Part shown: piece by piece, positions 1 through 8,623 of the stretch
Numbering within the stretch: position 1 is the first letter of the stretch
Layout: every line of letters begins with the position of its first letter
From: a bacterium
GTDB lineage: Bacteria; UBP6; UBA1177; JAKLFG01
Reading direction: 5' to 3'
Length of the DNA: 64,000 bases
Assembly (NCBI GenBank): GCA_022709425.1
Contig: JAKLIW010000004.1
Coordinates: 1-64,000, forward strand
The notes under the pieces: generated by a model
Told to the model about the DNA's origin: nothing
Databases searched by the model: none
Seen by the model: the letters and a program-made list of their open reading frames with translations, nothing else
Made by a program: the position numbers and the translations under genes

Positions 1-99
1 GCCCGGCTCCGTCACATCGCGTCAAGCAAGTGGGGCATGAAAGCGTATCTCAACATAGACCGGCTGCGCGAGATGCCGGCCGAAGAAATGGCTGTGTGA
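1..99 (+). CDS. 3' end of an unidentified gene (partial)
   Basis: Frame 1 is open from the window edge and ends at a TGA at 97-99, giving the last 32 residues of a protein that ends in EEMAV. The piece is basic then acidic, with no recognisable motif, so no function is assigned. It lies just upstream of a promoter that starts a new unit at about 174. Only the reading frame and stop are visible. Confidence 0.45.
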   Translation, partial: ARLRHIASSKWGMKAYLNIDRLREMPAEEMAV

Positions 100-173
100 T
101 TATGATGGATTGGGGATGCTCTCAGGAAATGTGCGAAAAAATCGTTGCGTTACCTTGCCATTGCCGCGCTCGC

Positions 174-202
174 TTGACACCCGCCCGCCAATAAAGTATC
201 AT
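174..202 (+). promoter_or_regulatory. Promoter of the small-protein/nucleotidyltransferase pair
   Basis: A perfect -35 TTGACA (174-179), a 17-nt spacer and -10 TATCAT (197-202, 5 of 6 consensus) lie 32 nt upstream of the first gene. A strong GGAGGAGGAG ribosome binding site follows. This is one of the best promoter matches in the window and indicates independent expression of the pair. Confidence 0.65.
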
Positions 203-234
203 GCCGTTGTTCGTTAGGGAGGAGGAGCCCGGAC

Positions 235-459
235 ATGTGGCAGGACACCACGCCGGAAGCGGAACACATCCAGCGAGAGATACTTCGCCGCCTCGGTCCC
301 GAAGCGCGCGTCCGGGTCTGCTTTGAACTTTCCGAAATGGCCTACCGTGCCTGCCTTGCCGGTATCGCAGCACGCCATCCCGGCGAGAACGACCGCGAGA
401 TAATCCGCCGTTACATCCGGCTTGTTCACGGCGTCACCGTTCCTTCCGAGGCCGCATGA
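235..459 (+). CDS. Small helical protein, putative partner/antitoxin of the downstream nucleotidyltransferase-like protein
   Basis: Encodes 74 residues, predicted mostly helical, with the segment FELSEMAYRACLAGIAARHP followed by IIRRYIRLVHG. I recognise this pattern from a widespread family of small uncharacterised proteins encoded just before a GSxA...DID nucleotidyltransferase-like protein. The ATG is preceded by a strong GGAGGAGGAG at good spacing, and the stop overlaps the next start (ATGA), implying translational coupling. By analogy with two-gene MNT/AbiEii modules it may be the smaller, neutralising partner. That role is inference; no DNA-binding motif is evident. Confidence 0.7.
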   Translation: MWQDTTPEAEHIQREILRRLGPEARVRVCFELSEMAYRACLAGIAARHPGENDREIIRRYIRLVHGVTVPSEAA

Positions 460-1025
460 ACGATCCGCGCGATTTTCTTGTCCGGCTTGTCGAGCGGTTG
501 GAAGCGATCGGCATACCGTTCATGTTGTCCGGTTCCATCGCCAGCAGTTATCACGGCAGGCCACGCGCGACGCAGGACATAGACATAATCATCGAGGCCG
601 ACCTCGACAAGACACTCGAACTTTTCCGGTCGCTCGGTCCCGCGTATTATGTCAGTGAGTTGGCGGTGAGAGAAGCCTGCACATTCCAGCGCTCCTTCAA
701 CATCATAGATATGAAGACGGGGTACAAGGCCGACATCATAATCCGCAAGAAGAGAGCCTTCAGCATCGAGGAATTCAGCCGTCGCCTGACGGTCAGGCTG
801 TACGACCTCGATCTACCGGTCGTTACGCCCGAGGACGCCATACTCAGCAAACTCGAATGGTCGCTGGCAAGTGGCGGTTCGGAACGGCAATTCAATGATA
901 CGCTCGGCATCATGCAGATGCAGGGAACGGTATTGGACCGCGACTATCTGCGACGGTGGGCGAAAGAACTCGGCGTCGGCGAACTGTTGGAACGGCTATT
1001 CGCCGAAGGAGGCGACAAGGGATGA
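456..1025 (+). CDS. Nucleotidyltransferase-fold protein, putative toxin-like partner
   Basis: A 189-residue protein with the minimal nucleotidyltransferase signature: GS at 26-27 and the metal-binding pair DID at 41-43 within RATQDIDIII. The later segment PEDAILSKLEW is typical of the family that pairs with the 74-residue protein upstream. It overlaps the upstream stop by 4 nt and its own TGA overlaps the ATG of the LD-carboxypeptidase gene, so all three may be co-transcribed. Related MNT and AbiEii proteins transfer nucleotides to tRNA or protein; the substrate here is unknown. Confidence 0.7.
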   Translation: MNDPRDFLVRLVERLEAIGIPFMLSGSIASSYHGRPRATQDIDIIIEADLDKTLELFRSLGPAYYVSELAVREACTFQRSFNIIDMKTGYKADIIIRKKRAFSIEEFSRRLTVRLYDLDLPVVTPEDAILSKLEWSLASGGSERQFNDTLGIMQMQGTVLDRDYLRRWAKELGVGELLERLFAEGGDKG

Positions 1026-1960
1026 ATAACGCGATGGAACAGCGGGCGAAAGAGTTCAGGCCGGTGAGTTTCCGGGGGAAGATTCAGGTCGTCGCAACCT
1101 CGGGGCCCTTCGACAAACAGATCTTCAACGCCGGACTCTCCTTTCTCAAGCAGAATAAACTGCGTCCGTGGTACGACACCGCCGCCTATGCCCGCACCGG
1201 CTACCTCGCCGGCGACGCCGAACACCGCGCCGCGCAGTTCCTCAAAGCCTACGCCGACCCCGATGTCGAGGCGATCTGGGCCGCCCGCGGCGGTTACGGC
1301 GCACTCCAACTCCTGCCGCTGCTCGAACCGCATGTCGCGGAACTTAAAAAAACGCCCAAGACGCTCATCGGTTTTTCCGATGTCACGATACTGCACAGTT
1401 TCCTTATCGAGAAATGCGGCATGGTGACGATCCACGGTCCCAACATCACGACGCTCGAACAGCTCGATCACCATTCGAAGAATCAGATAACGCGGCTGGT
1501 GCAGGGGAAGAACGAGGCGTTCCGCATCGGCGACCGCCACATCCGGCCGCTCCAGCTGGGGACAGCGAAGGGAACGGTCAAGGGGGGCAATCTCGCGACG
1601 ATCGCGTCACTGCTCGGAACGCCGTGGGAGCCGGACTTCGACGGCTGTATCGTCGTCATCGAGGAGGTGGGGGAGGTGCCGTACCGCGTCGATCGGCTCG
1701 TGACGCAACTGCGGCTCGCCGGGAAGTTCGCGAAGATAAAAGGGCTCATCATCGGCGACTGTTCCTACAAGGAGAGCCATCCGCCGGTCGAGAAGCAGGT
1801 CGATGCGCGGATGATCGTGGAGCGTAGCGGCATCGACGCCAAGATACCGGTCATGAGCGAGTTTCCCGTCGGTCACGGCGACAAGAACATGGCATTCCTG
1901 CTGGGTGCGACGGCGACGATGGATACCGAGGCACGGACGCTCAGCTACCACCTCGGTTGA
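1022..1960 (+). CDS. LD-carboxypeptidase, peptidase family S66 (LdcA/MccF-like)
   Basis: A 312-residue cytoplasmic serine peptidase of the family that trims the terminal D-Ala from murein tetrapeptides during recycling (LdcA) or cleaves microcin C-type conjugates (MccF). The nucleophile elbow GFSD places Ser at about 119. The Glu lies in IEEVGEVPYRVDR and the His in FPVGHGDKN, completing the S66 Ser-Glu-His triad. The start at 1022 is chosen because AAGGAGG lies 8-9 nt upstream and the ATG overlaps the previous stop; a longer in-frame start at 956 would run through a basic, out-of-family extension. LdcA versus MccF cannot be separated from sequence alone. Confidence 0.9.
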   Translation: MNNAMEQRAKEFRPVSFRGKIQVVATSGPFDKQIFNAGLSFLKQNKLRPWYDTAAYARTGYLAGDAEHRAAQFLKAYADPDVEAIWAARGGYGALQLLPLLEPHVAELKKTPKTLIGFSDVTILHSFLIEKCGMVTIHGPNITTLEQLDHHSKNQITRLVQGKNEAFRIGDRHIRPLQLGTAKGTVKGGNLATIASLLGTPWEPDFDGCIVVIEEVGEVPYRVDRLVTQLRLAGKFAKIKGLIIGDCSYKESHPPVEKQVDARMIVERSGIDAKIPVMSEFPVGHGDKNMAFLLGATATMDTEARTLSYHLG

Positions 1961-1987
1961 TAGAGATATAACGGAACGAAGGCCGGA

Positions 1988-2446
1988 TCACTCGTCGGCG
2001 TAGTCCATGACATTCAGTCTGCGGTAAGTGAACATCTCGTCTTCCGTGAAGAACCGTTGGAGTTCATCGAGCGCCTCTTCGATGGTTCCCGATGCGTGTA
2101 CGACATTGTTGCGAATGGATACCGAATAGTCGCCGCGGATAGTGCCGGGGGCCGCTTCGCGCGGGTTGGTGGCGCCGGTCAGCGTCCTGACCCGCTTGAC
2201 GATATCGTAGCCTTCCAGCGCGATGGCGACCACCGGCGTGGCCATCATCGACCGTTTCAGGTCAGTGAAAAAAGGCTGGTCCCTAAGATGGGCATAATGT
2301 TCGTTGATCAGTTCCTCGGTCATCTGAAGCATCTTGAGCCCGACGATCTTTATCCCTTTGCGCTCGAACCGGGTGATGATCTCGCCGATGAGTTCGCGCT
2401 GAACGGCGCCGGGCTTCACGAGTACCAGTGTGCGTTCTCTGTTCAT
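1988..2446 (-). CDS. ndk: Nucleoside diphosphate kinase
   Basis: Encodes 152 residues, the normal length for Ndk, which moves the gamma-phosphate between nucleoside triphosphates and diphosphates through a phosphohistidine. It opens with RTLVLVKPGAVQRELIGEI, has the ATNPREAAPGTIRGDY block, and carries the active-site His in NNVVHASGT. The usual text there is NxVHGSDS, so the flanks are variant but the His is kept. GGAGG lies 6 nt before the ATG. It is the last gene of the long minus-strand operon, 12 nt after the oxidoreductase. Confidence 0.95.
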   Translation of the reverse strand: MNRERTLVLVKPGAVQRELIGEIITRFERKGIKIVGLKMLQMTEELINEHYAHLRDQPFFTDLKRSMMATPVVAIALEGYDIVKRVRTLTGATNPREAAPGTIRGDYSVSIRNNVVHASGTIEEALDELQRFFTEDEMFTYRRLNVMDYADE

Positions 2447-2458
2447 GAAAGACCTCCG

Positions 2459-3517
2459 TTATCTGCCGAGCCGGGAGAAATGCGGATCGAAGTGCAGGAA
2501 CACCTCGCGGCGCGTCTCGACCGACTCGTATATCGCGTTGAAAAGCTCTATCGTTTTGCGCCCCTCGATGCCGTCGATGAGGGCGTGTTTGCCGTGTTCG
2601 AGACAATCGACCACCTGCTCTAGGAAACGTTCGTGCCCGTAGCCGTAGACATTGGGCGGCATCTCGGAGAATTCCTTCACGACCGCCGCGCTCTCCTCTT
2701 TGGTCTCGTCGATGAAGCGCCACGTGTCCATCTTGTTGACCGCGAAGCCGCCGATGACCACCGAGCCCCGTTCGCCGAGTATCGACAGCGACCCTTCGAG
2801 GTCGTCGGGCCGGGCGGCGGTGGTCGCCTCGATGATGCCGAGCGCCCCGGAGCGGAAGGTGACTATCGCGGCGGCGGTATCGTCCACCTCGATGTTCGAG
2901 AAGTAGGTGCCGTTCTTCGCCATGACCGACAGCGGTTCGCCGAGCATCCAAAGCAGCAGGTCGATATGGTGCGACGCCTGATTGACCACTACGCCGCCGT
3001 CCTGCGCCCAGGTGCCGCGCCACGCATCCTGATCGTAATACTTCTGATCGCGCGACCAGCGGACGCGGACGGTCCCCAGCGCGATGCGGCCAAAACGACC
3101 GGCATCGAGCGCCTGCCGCAGTTTCTGGACCGGCTTGTTGTAGCGGTTCTGTTTGACGATGAACAGGTGGACCCGCGCTGCGTCGCAGGCCTTTATCATC
3201 TGGTCGGCGTCGGATAGGCGCAGAGCCATCGGTTTTTCGCAGACCACATGCTTGCCGTAGCGCTGGACCACATCGATGGTGTGTTCGGCGTGCATGCCGC
3301 TGGGGGTGAGGATGCTCACCACATCGACCGTCTCTTTCTCCAGCATCTCATGGTAGTCGGTGTACCACGGGACGCCCAGCCGTTTGCCGGCGCTTTCGGC
3401 GCGGTCGCGCTGAATATCGCAGACCGCCGCGATCGCGGCGTTGGGGAGCGCCCGCAGGGCGTCGTGGTGTTTCTTCGATATGCGGCCGCAGCCGATAAGG
3501 GCGAACCGATAGGTCAT
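2459..3517 (-). CDS. Gfo/Idh/MocA-family NAD-dependent sugar oxidoreductase, WlbA/WbpB-like
   Basis: A 352-residue enzyme with an N-terminal Rossmann fold (LIGCGRISKKHHDAL), the family Lys motif CEKPMAL, and the C-terminal substrate domain NQASHHIDLLLWMLG. The blocks FIVKQNRYNKPV and WRGTWAQDGGVV closely resemble UDP-N-acetyl-glucosaminuronate 3-dehydrogenases (WlbA/WbpB) used for amino-sugar uronic acids in surface polysaccharides. Its ATG overlaps the dxr stop (ATGA), so it is translated with the isoprenoid/lipid genes. The exact sugar nucleotide is not provable here, and no partner aminotransferase is in the window. Confidence 0.85.
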   Translation of the reverse strand: MTYRFALIGCGRISKKHHDALRALPNAAIAAVCDIQRDRAESAGKRLGVPWYTDYHEMLEKETVDVVSILTPSGMHAEHTIDVVQRYGKHVVCEKPMALRLSDADQMIKACDAARVHLFIVKQNRYNKPVQKLRQALDAGRFGRIALGTVRVRWSRDQKYYDQDAWRGTWAQDGGVVVNQASHHIDLLLWMLGEPLSVMAKNGTYFSNIEVDDTAAAIVTFRSGALGIIEATTAARPDDLEGSLSILGERGSVVIGGFAVNKMDTWRFIDETKEESAAVVKEFSEMPPNVYGYGHERFLEQVVDCLEHGKHALIDGIEGRKTIELFNAIYESVETRREVFLHFDPHFSRLGR

Positions 3518-4632
3518 AGCGTCACCTCCTTCCGTATGGTAGCGGCGAACCGCTCTATCTCTTCGATGAAACGGGATATCCCCGCGATGTCGGCGGGCGG
3601 CTTCACTCCGCCGAACTTATTGACGCTTCGCTCGACGATGCGGTGGAGGCCGCCGATCGATATCTGACCCGCCAAAAGAGCCGACACCGCCGTTTCGTCG
3701 GAGATGGCGTAGGCGACCATTCCGGCATAGTCCTCGCGGTGCAGAAGATCGAGCGCGAGCTTGAGGAGCGAGTATTTCTCAAGATCGGGGGCGGTAAAGG
3801 TCAGCGGCCGGGTATGTGAGTAGGAGAACTGCGGGAAATGGTCGAGGAGGGGTAGCATGTCGGGATAATTGAGCGCCGCCGCGATGGGTATGGTCATATC
3901 ACTCACCGCCGCCTGCCAGAGGCTGGTGCCGTCGATGAGATCGACCGCAGCGTGCACGCCGACCTCGGGGTGGACGATGACGCCGAGCTGATCGGGCCGC
4001 AGCGGGAAGAGCCAGTAGGCCTCGATGAGTTCGAGCCCCTTGTTGACCATGGTCGCCGAATCGATGGTGACCTTCTGTCCCATTGACCAGACAGGATGCT
4101 TGAGCGCTGTGGCGGCGTCGGCCCGCATCATTTCGTCGCGCGACAGCTTCAGCAACGCGCCGCCCGATGCGGTGATGTGGGCGCGGTGGATATGGGCGGG
4201 GTTCACGGCGTTCAGCAGTTGCATCAGCGCCGCGTGCTCCGAATCTATCGGGATAAGTTTCCTGCGGTCGCCGGTCACGGTGCGGCCGAGAAAATATCCC
4301 GCAATGACCAGCGATTCCTTATTGGCGAGCGCCACCGGGATGCCGCGTCGCAGCGCCTCCAGCGTTATCTTCCAGCCCGCCTTGCCGCCCAGAGCCATGA
4401 CCACCAGATCGGGAGCGAGGTCGAGGAGCGTCAGCAGTTCGCGTTCGTCGGTGGTGCAGATCGACCGTTGCAGGGTCGGAAAGTGCGGCGTCAACTCCTT
4501 TAGTGCGGCGGCGTTGGTGCCGGCCGATGCGCCGACGAGGCGGAACCGGTCAGGAAAGGCGCGCAAGACCTTGACGGTACTGGTGCCTATAGAACCGGTG
4601 ATGCCGTAGACAACGAGCGACTTAGCCAACAT
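3514..4632 (-). CDS. dxr: 1-deoxy-D-xylulose 5-phosphate reductoisomerase
   Basis: The second enzyme of the MEP isoprenoid pathway, converting DXP to MEP with NADPH. The 372-residue product has the N-terminal NADPH motif VVYGITGSIGTSTVKVL, the ALANKESLVIAG block, the metal/substrate residues in PIDSEHAALMQLL, and TASGGALLKLSRDEM followed by ALKHPVWSMGQKVTIDSATMVNKGLE. The start at 4632 (MLAKSLVV) is preferred over 4665 because it overlaps the cdsA stop and gives a normal N-terminus. It supplies precursors for the undecaprenyl pathway served by uppS in the same operon. Confidence 0.96.
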   Translation of the reverse strand: MLAKSLVVYGITGSIGTSTVKVLRAFPDRFRLVGASAGTNAAALKELTPHFPTLQRSICTTDERELLTLLDLAPDLVVMALGGKAGWKITLEALRRGIPVALANKESLVIAGYFLGRTVTGDRRKLIPIDSEHAALMQLLNAVNPAHIHRAHITASGGALLKLSRDEMMRADAATALKHPVWSMGQKVTIDSATMVNKGLELIEAYWLFPLRPDQLGVIVHPEVGVHAAVDLIDGTSLWQAAVSDMTIPIAAALNYPDMLPLLDHFPQFSYSHTRPLTFTAPDLEKYSLLKLALDLLHREDYAGMVAYAISDETAVSALLAGQISIGGLHRIVERSVNKFGGVKPPADIAGISRFIEEIERFAATIRKEVTL

Positions 4633-5431
4633 GATATTCCATGTATTTGAGCGCAAGGTAGACAACCGTTACACTATAGAATACCGAATCGAGCCGGTCG
4701 AGTATCCCGCCGTGACCGGGGAAGAGTACTCCCGAGTCCTTTGCCCCGGCGCCGCGTTTAAAGAGCGATTCGATGAGATCGCCGAGTTGGCCGGCGGTCG
4801 ATGCGAGCGCCGCGGTGACGAGGCAGAAGACAAGATAGTTCCCCTCGAAGGCGGCGTAGGAGAAAATGCCCCCCGCGACGGTGGAGGCGACCAGTCCCGC
4901 CGCTGCCCCTTCCCATGTTTTCTTGGGGCTTATCTGGGGGGCGAATAGATGTTTGCCGAAGGCGCGTCCGGCAAAGTAGGCGGCCGAATCGCATACCCAC
5001 GGTATCACCAGAGCGAAGAGGAACCACATCTTTCCCTCTACCGGCGCAGGATAATCGCGGAGCGCCGGAAAAAGCGACAACGGAATGAGAAGGTAGAGGA
5101 ATCCGCTGAGATGAACCTGCAGACGCCGGTGTTTCAGCATGACATCGTCGTTGCCGAGAAGCGTGAGTATGGGGATGAGTAGAAAGGCGCCGATGACATG
5201 TAGGATGAAGAAGTGGGGTGTCGCGGTGTAGGCGTAGACCGAGAACATCAGGAGCGCGGCGGCCGGCAGGAAGACGATCGGATGGCGGACGCCGTTCATC
5301 GTAACGAATTCGGAGTAGGCGACGAAGGCGAAGATCATCGCCGCGATGAGGAATACCGACGGCGAGGCGATGAAGACAAGGACCAGAGCGGCCGGTATCG
5401 CGACCGCGGCGGTGAGATAGCGTGGGTTCAC
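4622..5431 (-). CDS. cdsA: Phosphatidate cytidylyltransferase (CDP-diacylglycerol synthase)
   Basis: An integral-membrane enzyme that makes CDP-diacylglycerol from CTP and phosphatidate. The product is about 269 residues with about seven hydrophobic segments. It carries the C-terminal CdsA signature KRGAGAKDSGVLFPGHGGILDRLDS and the earlier block ISPKKTWEGAAAG. A GTG start at 5431 is chosen: GGAGG sits 9 nt upstream and the protein then has the usual length, whereas the longer frame adds a basic, non-membrane extension overlapping uppS. The 3' end overlaps the dxr start by 11 nt. Confidence 0.94.
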   Translation of the reverse strand: MNPRYLTAAVAIPAALVLVFIASPSVFLIAAMIFAFVAYSEFVTMNGVRHPIVFLPAAALLMFSVYAYTATPHFFILHVIGAFLLIPILTLLGNDDVMLKHRRLQVHLSGFLYLLIPLSLFPALRDYPAPVEGKMWFLFALVIPWVCDSAAYFAGRAFGKHLFAPQISPKKTWEGAAAGLVASTVAGGIFSYAAFEGNYLVFCLVTAALASTAGQLGDLIESLFKRGAGAKDSGVLFPGHGGILDRLDSVFYSVTVVYLALKYMEYHVG

Positions 5432-5436
5432 GGGAT

Positions 5437-6180
5437 TTATCCTCCGAGTTGTTCGTCGGTCTTGCCGAACCGGCGGGTGCGGCCGGCGTAGGAGCGGAGC
5501 GCTTCGAGGAACTCCGGCTCGCGGAAATCGGGCCACAGTGTGTCGGTGAAATAATATTCGGCGTAGGCGCTCTGCCAGAGCAGGAAATTGCTGATGCGGA
5601 GTTCGCCGGAGGTTCTGATGATAAGGTCGGGATCGGGAAGTCCGACGGTAGAGAGATGTTCCGTTATCGTCGCATCGGTGATCTGTTCGGAGCGTAGCGT
5701 TCCGACGCGCACTTTTTCGGCGATGGCCTTTGTCGCGCAGATCAATTCATCGCGGGAGCCGTAGGAGAGGGCGAGGGTAAGGGTCATGTCCCAGCCGTTC
5801 GCTTCGGTTTCCCTTTTAACGCGGAGCGCTTTTTCTCGCGTTTTTTCGGGCAGGTGTTCCATGTGGCCGATGAAGTGGAGACGGATGCGATTGGTGATGA
5901 GTTTCGATTTTTTCTTCTCAAGAAAATCGCCGAGTAGTTCCCATAGCCCGACAACCTCGTCCTGTGGTCGACTCCAATTCTCGGTCGAGAAGGCGTAGAG
6001 GGTCAGGTATTCGACCCCCGCCACACGCGCCGCTTCGGTGATGATATCGACGCTTTCGGCCCCTTCACGGTGACCGCGCAGGCGATTCCACGTCCGTTTC
6101 TTCGCCCAGCGGCCGTTGCCGTCCATAATGATGGCGACATGGCGTGGAACCCGTTCTATGTCGGTATATGAAAGTGTCAC
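5437..6180 (-). CDS. uppS: Undecaprenyl (polyprenyl) diphosphate synthase, cis-prenyltransferase
   Basis: A 247-residue cis-prenyltransferase that extends farnesyl diphosphate to the C55 carrier for peptidoglycan and O-antigen synthesis. The catalytic block HVAIIMDGNGRWAKKR, the LRGHREGAE helix, YAFSTENWSRP, SYGSRDEL and the C-terminal RTSGELRISNFLLWQ / WPDF segments are all present. The start codon is GTG, 3 nt after the J-domain gene stop. The ribosome binding site is weak, which suggests coupling to the upstream gene. Confidence 0.97.
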   Translation of the reverse strand: MTLSYTDIERVPRHVAIIMDGNGRWAKKRTWNRLRGHREGAESVDIITEAARVAGVEYLTLYAFSTENWSRPQDEVVGLWELLGDFLEKKKSKLITNRIRLHFIGHMEHLPEKTREKALRVKRETEANGWDMTLTLALSYGSRDELICATKAIAEKVRVGTLRSEQITDATITEHLSTVGLPDPDLIIRTSGELRISNFLLWQSAYAEYYFTDTLWPDFREPEFLEALRSYAGRTRRFGKTDEQLGG

Positions 6181-6183
6181 CGG

Positions 6184-7080
6184 CTATCCCGCGGCGAGCT
6201 TTTTCTGAACCTCGTCCATGAGACCGAGGATATAGTCGTTGCCTGGTTCCATCGAATTGGCCATCTTGAGCTGGGTGAGCGCCTGTTTGAAGGAACCCTC
6301 ATTCATCGCCTTCTGGGCCAGCAGGGCGAACCGGCGCGCTTGTTGATTGTGGATGGTATCGTGAGGATTCTCTTCATATTTCATCTTGAGCCGAAAGTCG
6401 AACCGTTTGGTGTCGGGGTTCTCCTTCTGCATTTTCTCGTACATTTTGCGGCGATTGGGATGCGAAAGAACCGAATAGGCCTCATTGGCGCGTTTGGTGA
6501 TCTCGTAGGCCATCTTGCGCGCTTCGGGATTGGCGTTTCGAAAACGGTCGGGATGATTCTGCCGGGCCATTTCGATATAGCTTTTCTTTATCGTATCCAC
6601 ATCGGAGTTCTTTTCCACATTGAACATCTGGTAGTAGTCCATCTCCTCGAGACGGGCGTAAAGGTTCTTCATCGCTTCCAGCGTGTCGGGTTGGATCTGG
6701 TCCTGCTCGGCGGCTTGTTCGTCGGCCGCAAGTATCTGCTGGATCGAAGCGAGCAGGTCTCCGCTTGAAAAAGGAACCCGAAAGAGTCGGTCGGCGCCGT
6801 ATTTTTTCGCCATGTCCTCGGTGATCTCGGGGCCGTCCGGGAAAGCAAGGAGGATAATGTGGGGAGCTTTTTTGAGGATCGGGATGACGCGGAGCCACAA
6901 TCCCTCATTGAGGAGGGTGCTCACGATGATCAGGCGGAAGCTTCCCTCCTGCTGATCGGTGAATTCCTTGAGACTGCGTAGTGCGATCACCTCTGCGCCG
7001 GTAGCCTTCTGCGACAGGAAATCATGCAGTGCTTTGAGATACTTTTCGTCCTTCAGATAGATGCCGATGCGATAGCTCAT
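6184..7080 (-). CDS. Pseudo-receiver/J-domain co-chaperone with TPR-like tail
   Basis: A 298-residue protein with three parts. Residues 1-115 have the alternating strand/helix pattern of a response-regulator receiver (RIGIYLKDEKYLKAL, then FRLIIVSTLL), but the phospho-acceptor Asp position reads Ser. Residues about 145-215 are a J domain, DYYQMFNVEKNSDVDTIKKS with the catalytic HPD in ARQNHPDRFR. The last 55 residues (ARRFALLAQKAMNEGSFKQA) look like one TPR-type helical hairpin. The start at 7080 follows the Hsp70 stop by 4 nt. Position directly after two Hsp70 genes argues that it stimulates their ATPase; the pseudo-receiver may set client or location specificity. Confidence 0.85.
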   Translation of the reverse strand: MSYRIGIYLKDEKYLKALHDFLSQKATGAEVIALRSLKEFTDQQEGSFRLIIVSTLLNEGLWLRVIPILKKAPHIILLAFPDGPEITEDMAKKYGADRLFRVPFSSGDLLASIQQILAADEQAAEQDQIQPDTLEAMKNLYARLEEMDYYQMFNVEKNSDVDTIKKSYIEMARQNHPDRFRNANPEARKMAYEITKRANEAYSVLSHPNRRKMYEKMQKENPDTKRFDFRLKMKYEENPHDTIHNQQARRFALLAQKAMNEGSFKQALTQLKMANSMEPGNDYILGLMDEVQKKLAAG

Positions 7081-7084
7081 ATGA

Positions 7085-8611
7085 TCACCCCAAGCCAAGG
7101 ATATTCAGTTCTATGTTTTGCCGGTTGCCCGTTTCGAGATCCATCGCCTTGACGTTGAGCACGCCGTTGGTGTCTACCTCGAAGGTCACCTGTATCTTCA
7201 GTTCACCGCGTCGCGCCGTGCGGAGATCGGACAGAAGGATCTCTCCCATCAGATGCGATTCGCTCTTTTTCGTCTTGTCGCCTTGATAGATGCCTATACG
7301 GACCGCCTTCTGGTTGTCGGATGCGTTGGTGAAGACACTGGTTCGCTCCAGCGGGAGAGGTTCGTTCTTCTCGATGAGCATTTCAATGAAATCGCCGGCG
7401 GTGCCGACCCCCAGCGACATCGGAACGACATCCAGAAGAACCGGCGATTCCTTGTGCTGATCTTCGACGAGGGATTGGCCAAGGATCGATGCTCCCATTG
7501 CGATGACTAACTCGGTCTCGATGCCGAGGAACGGATCCTTGCCGAAAAAATCGCTGACCTTGTGCTGGATGTAGGGTATCTTGGTCGTTCCGCCGACGAG
7601 GACGATAGCGTCGATATCGACCGCCTTCAGATGGGCGTTCTCGAGCGCCCGTTGGCAACAGTCGAACGAGCGGGTGACGATGGGCGATATGATCTGTTCG
7701 AACAAAACGCGGTCGATGCGGATGTTGTAGTCGAGCATGGCGCCGCTCGCCATCGGGATGAGATTCTTGATGGTCAATGCGATGCTGTCGACGGCCGAAA
7801 GTTCCTTCTTGATCCGCTCCGCTTCCGAGATGAGAATGGTGCGGACGGTGTTGGTGCATTCGAGTTTGATGTTGTGGGTCGCCTCGATGTCGACGATGAA
7901 ATAGTCTACCAGTGCGTTGTCGATATCGTCGCCGCCGAGGAACGAATCGCCCTCGGTCGAGAGAACCTCGAAAAAGTTGTCGCGTACCTCGAGTATCGTT
8001 ATGTCGAAGGTGCCGCCGCCGAAATCGTAGACCGCGATCTTCTCGTTAAAGCGGTTGCCGAAGCCATAGGCGAGCGCGGCGGCGGTCGGTTCGTTAATAA
8101 TGCGGATGACATCGAGTCCCGCCATCTTTCCGGCATTCTGGGTGACGCGCCGTTGCGGTTCGTTGTAGTTCGCCGGGACGGTGATAACAGCCTTTTGTAT
8201 CTCACAGCCGACGAAAGCCTCGGCGGCCGCCTTTATCTTGCTGAGGACCATGGCTGAGACATCTTGCGGCGAGTATTGACGATCGTGTATCTGGATCACT
8301 ACCGAATCGTTCGGTCCTTCGACAATCCGGTAGGGGAACATTTTAGCGTACTTCTTGGTATCGGGGTTCGAGAATTTGCGGCCCACCAGCCGCTTGATCG
8401 AATAAACTGTATTTTCGGGATTTTGGGGAAGTTTTTTCTTTGCCTCGGTGCCGACGACTATCGTGCGGCCGCTGTCGAGGAACGAAACGACCGAGGGCAT
8501 GATCTGAGTCTCTTCCCCGGTGATGGGGATCGTCTGCGGTATTCCGTCGATGACCAGCGCCGCCGCCGTCGTCGAAGTGCCGAGATCTATGCCGAGAACA
8601 TATTCGCTCAT
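7085..8611 (-). CDS. Lidless Hsp70 (DnaK-like) chaperone, copy 1
   Basis: A 508-residue Hsp70 with a complete ATPase domain: phosphate-1 loop GIDLGTSTTAA, VITVPANYNEPQRR, NEPTAAALAYGFG, YDFGGGTFDITIL and the adenosine motif IVLVGGTTKIPYIQ. The beta-type substrate-binding domain follows (IEKNEPLPLERTSVFTNA, FEVDTNGVLNVKAMD). The chain ends at NIELNILGLG, where the helical lid begins in DnaK (about 638 residues). The protein therefore lacks the lid and the EEVD-like tail. It has a normal ATG start 12 nt after the paralogue. This is not the general housekeeping DnaK; length and lid loss are closer to HscC-like relatives. Confidence 0.93.
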   Translation of the reverse strand: MSEYVLGIDLGTSTTAAALVIDGIPQTIPITGEETQIMPSVVSFLDSGRTIVVGTEAKKKLPQNPENTVYSIKRLVGRKFSNPDTKKYAKMFPYRIVEGPNDSVVIQIHDRQYSPQDVSAMVLSKIKAAAEAFVGCEIQKAVITVPANYNEPQRRVTQNAGKMAGLDVIRIINEPTAAALAYGFGNRFNEKIAVYDFGGGTFDITILEVRDNFFEVLSTEGDSFLGGDDIDNALVDYFIVDIEATHNIKLECTNTVRTILISEAERIKKELSAVDSIALTIKNLIPMASGAMLDYNIRIDRVLFEQIISPIVTRSFDCCQRALENAHLKAVDIDAIVLVGGTTKIPYIQHKVSDFFGKDPFLGIETELVIAMGASILGQSLVEDQHKESPVLLDVVPMSLGVGTAGDFIEMLIEKNEPLPLERTSVFTNASDNQKAVRIGIYQGDKTKKSESHLMGEILLSDLRTARRGELKIQVTFEVDTNGVLNVKAMDLETGNRQNIELNILGLG

Positions 8612-8623
8612 GGGTCTCCTTTT

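Noticed and set aside
1988..2446. Inactive Ndk because the NxVHGSDS motif is changed
   Set aside because: The catalytic His is kept in NNVVHASGT and the rest of the fold is intact, so activity is expected.
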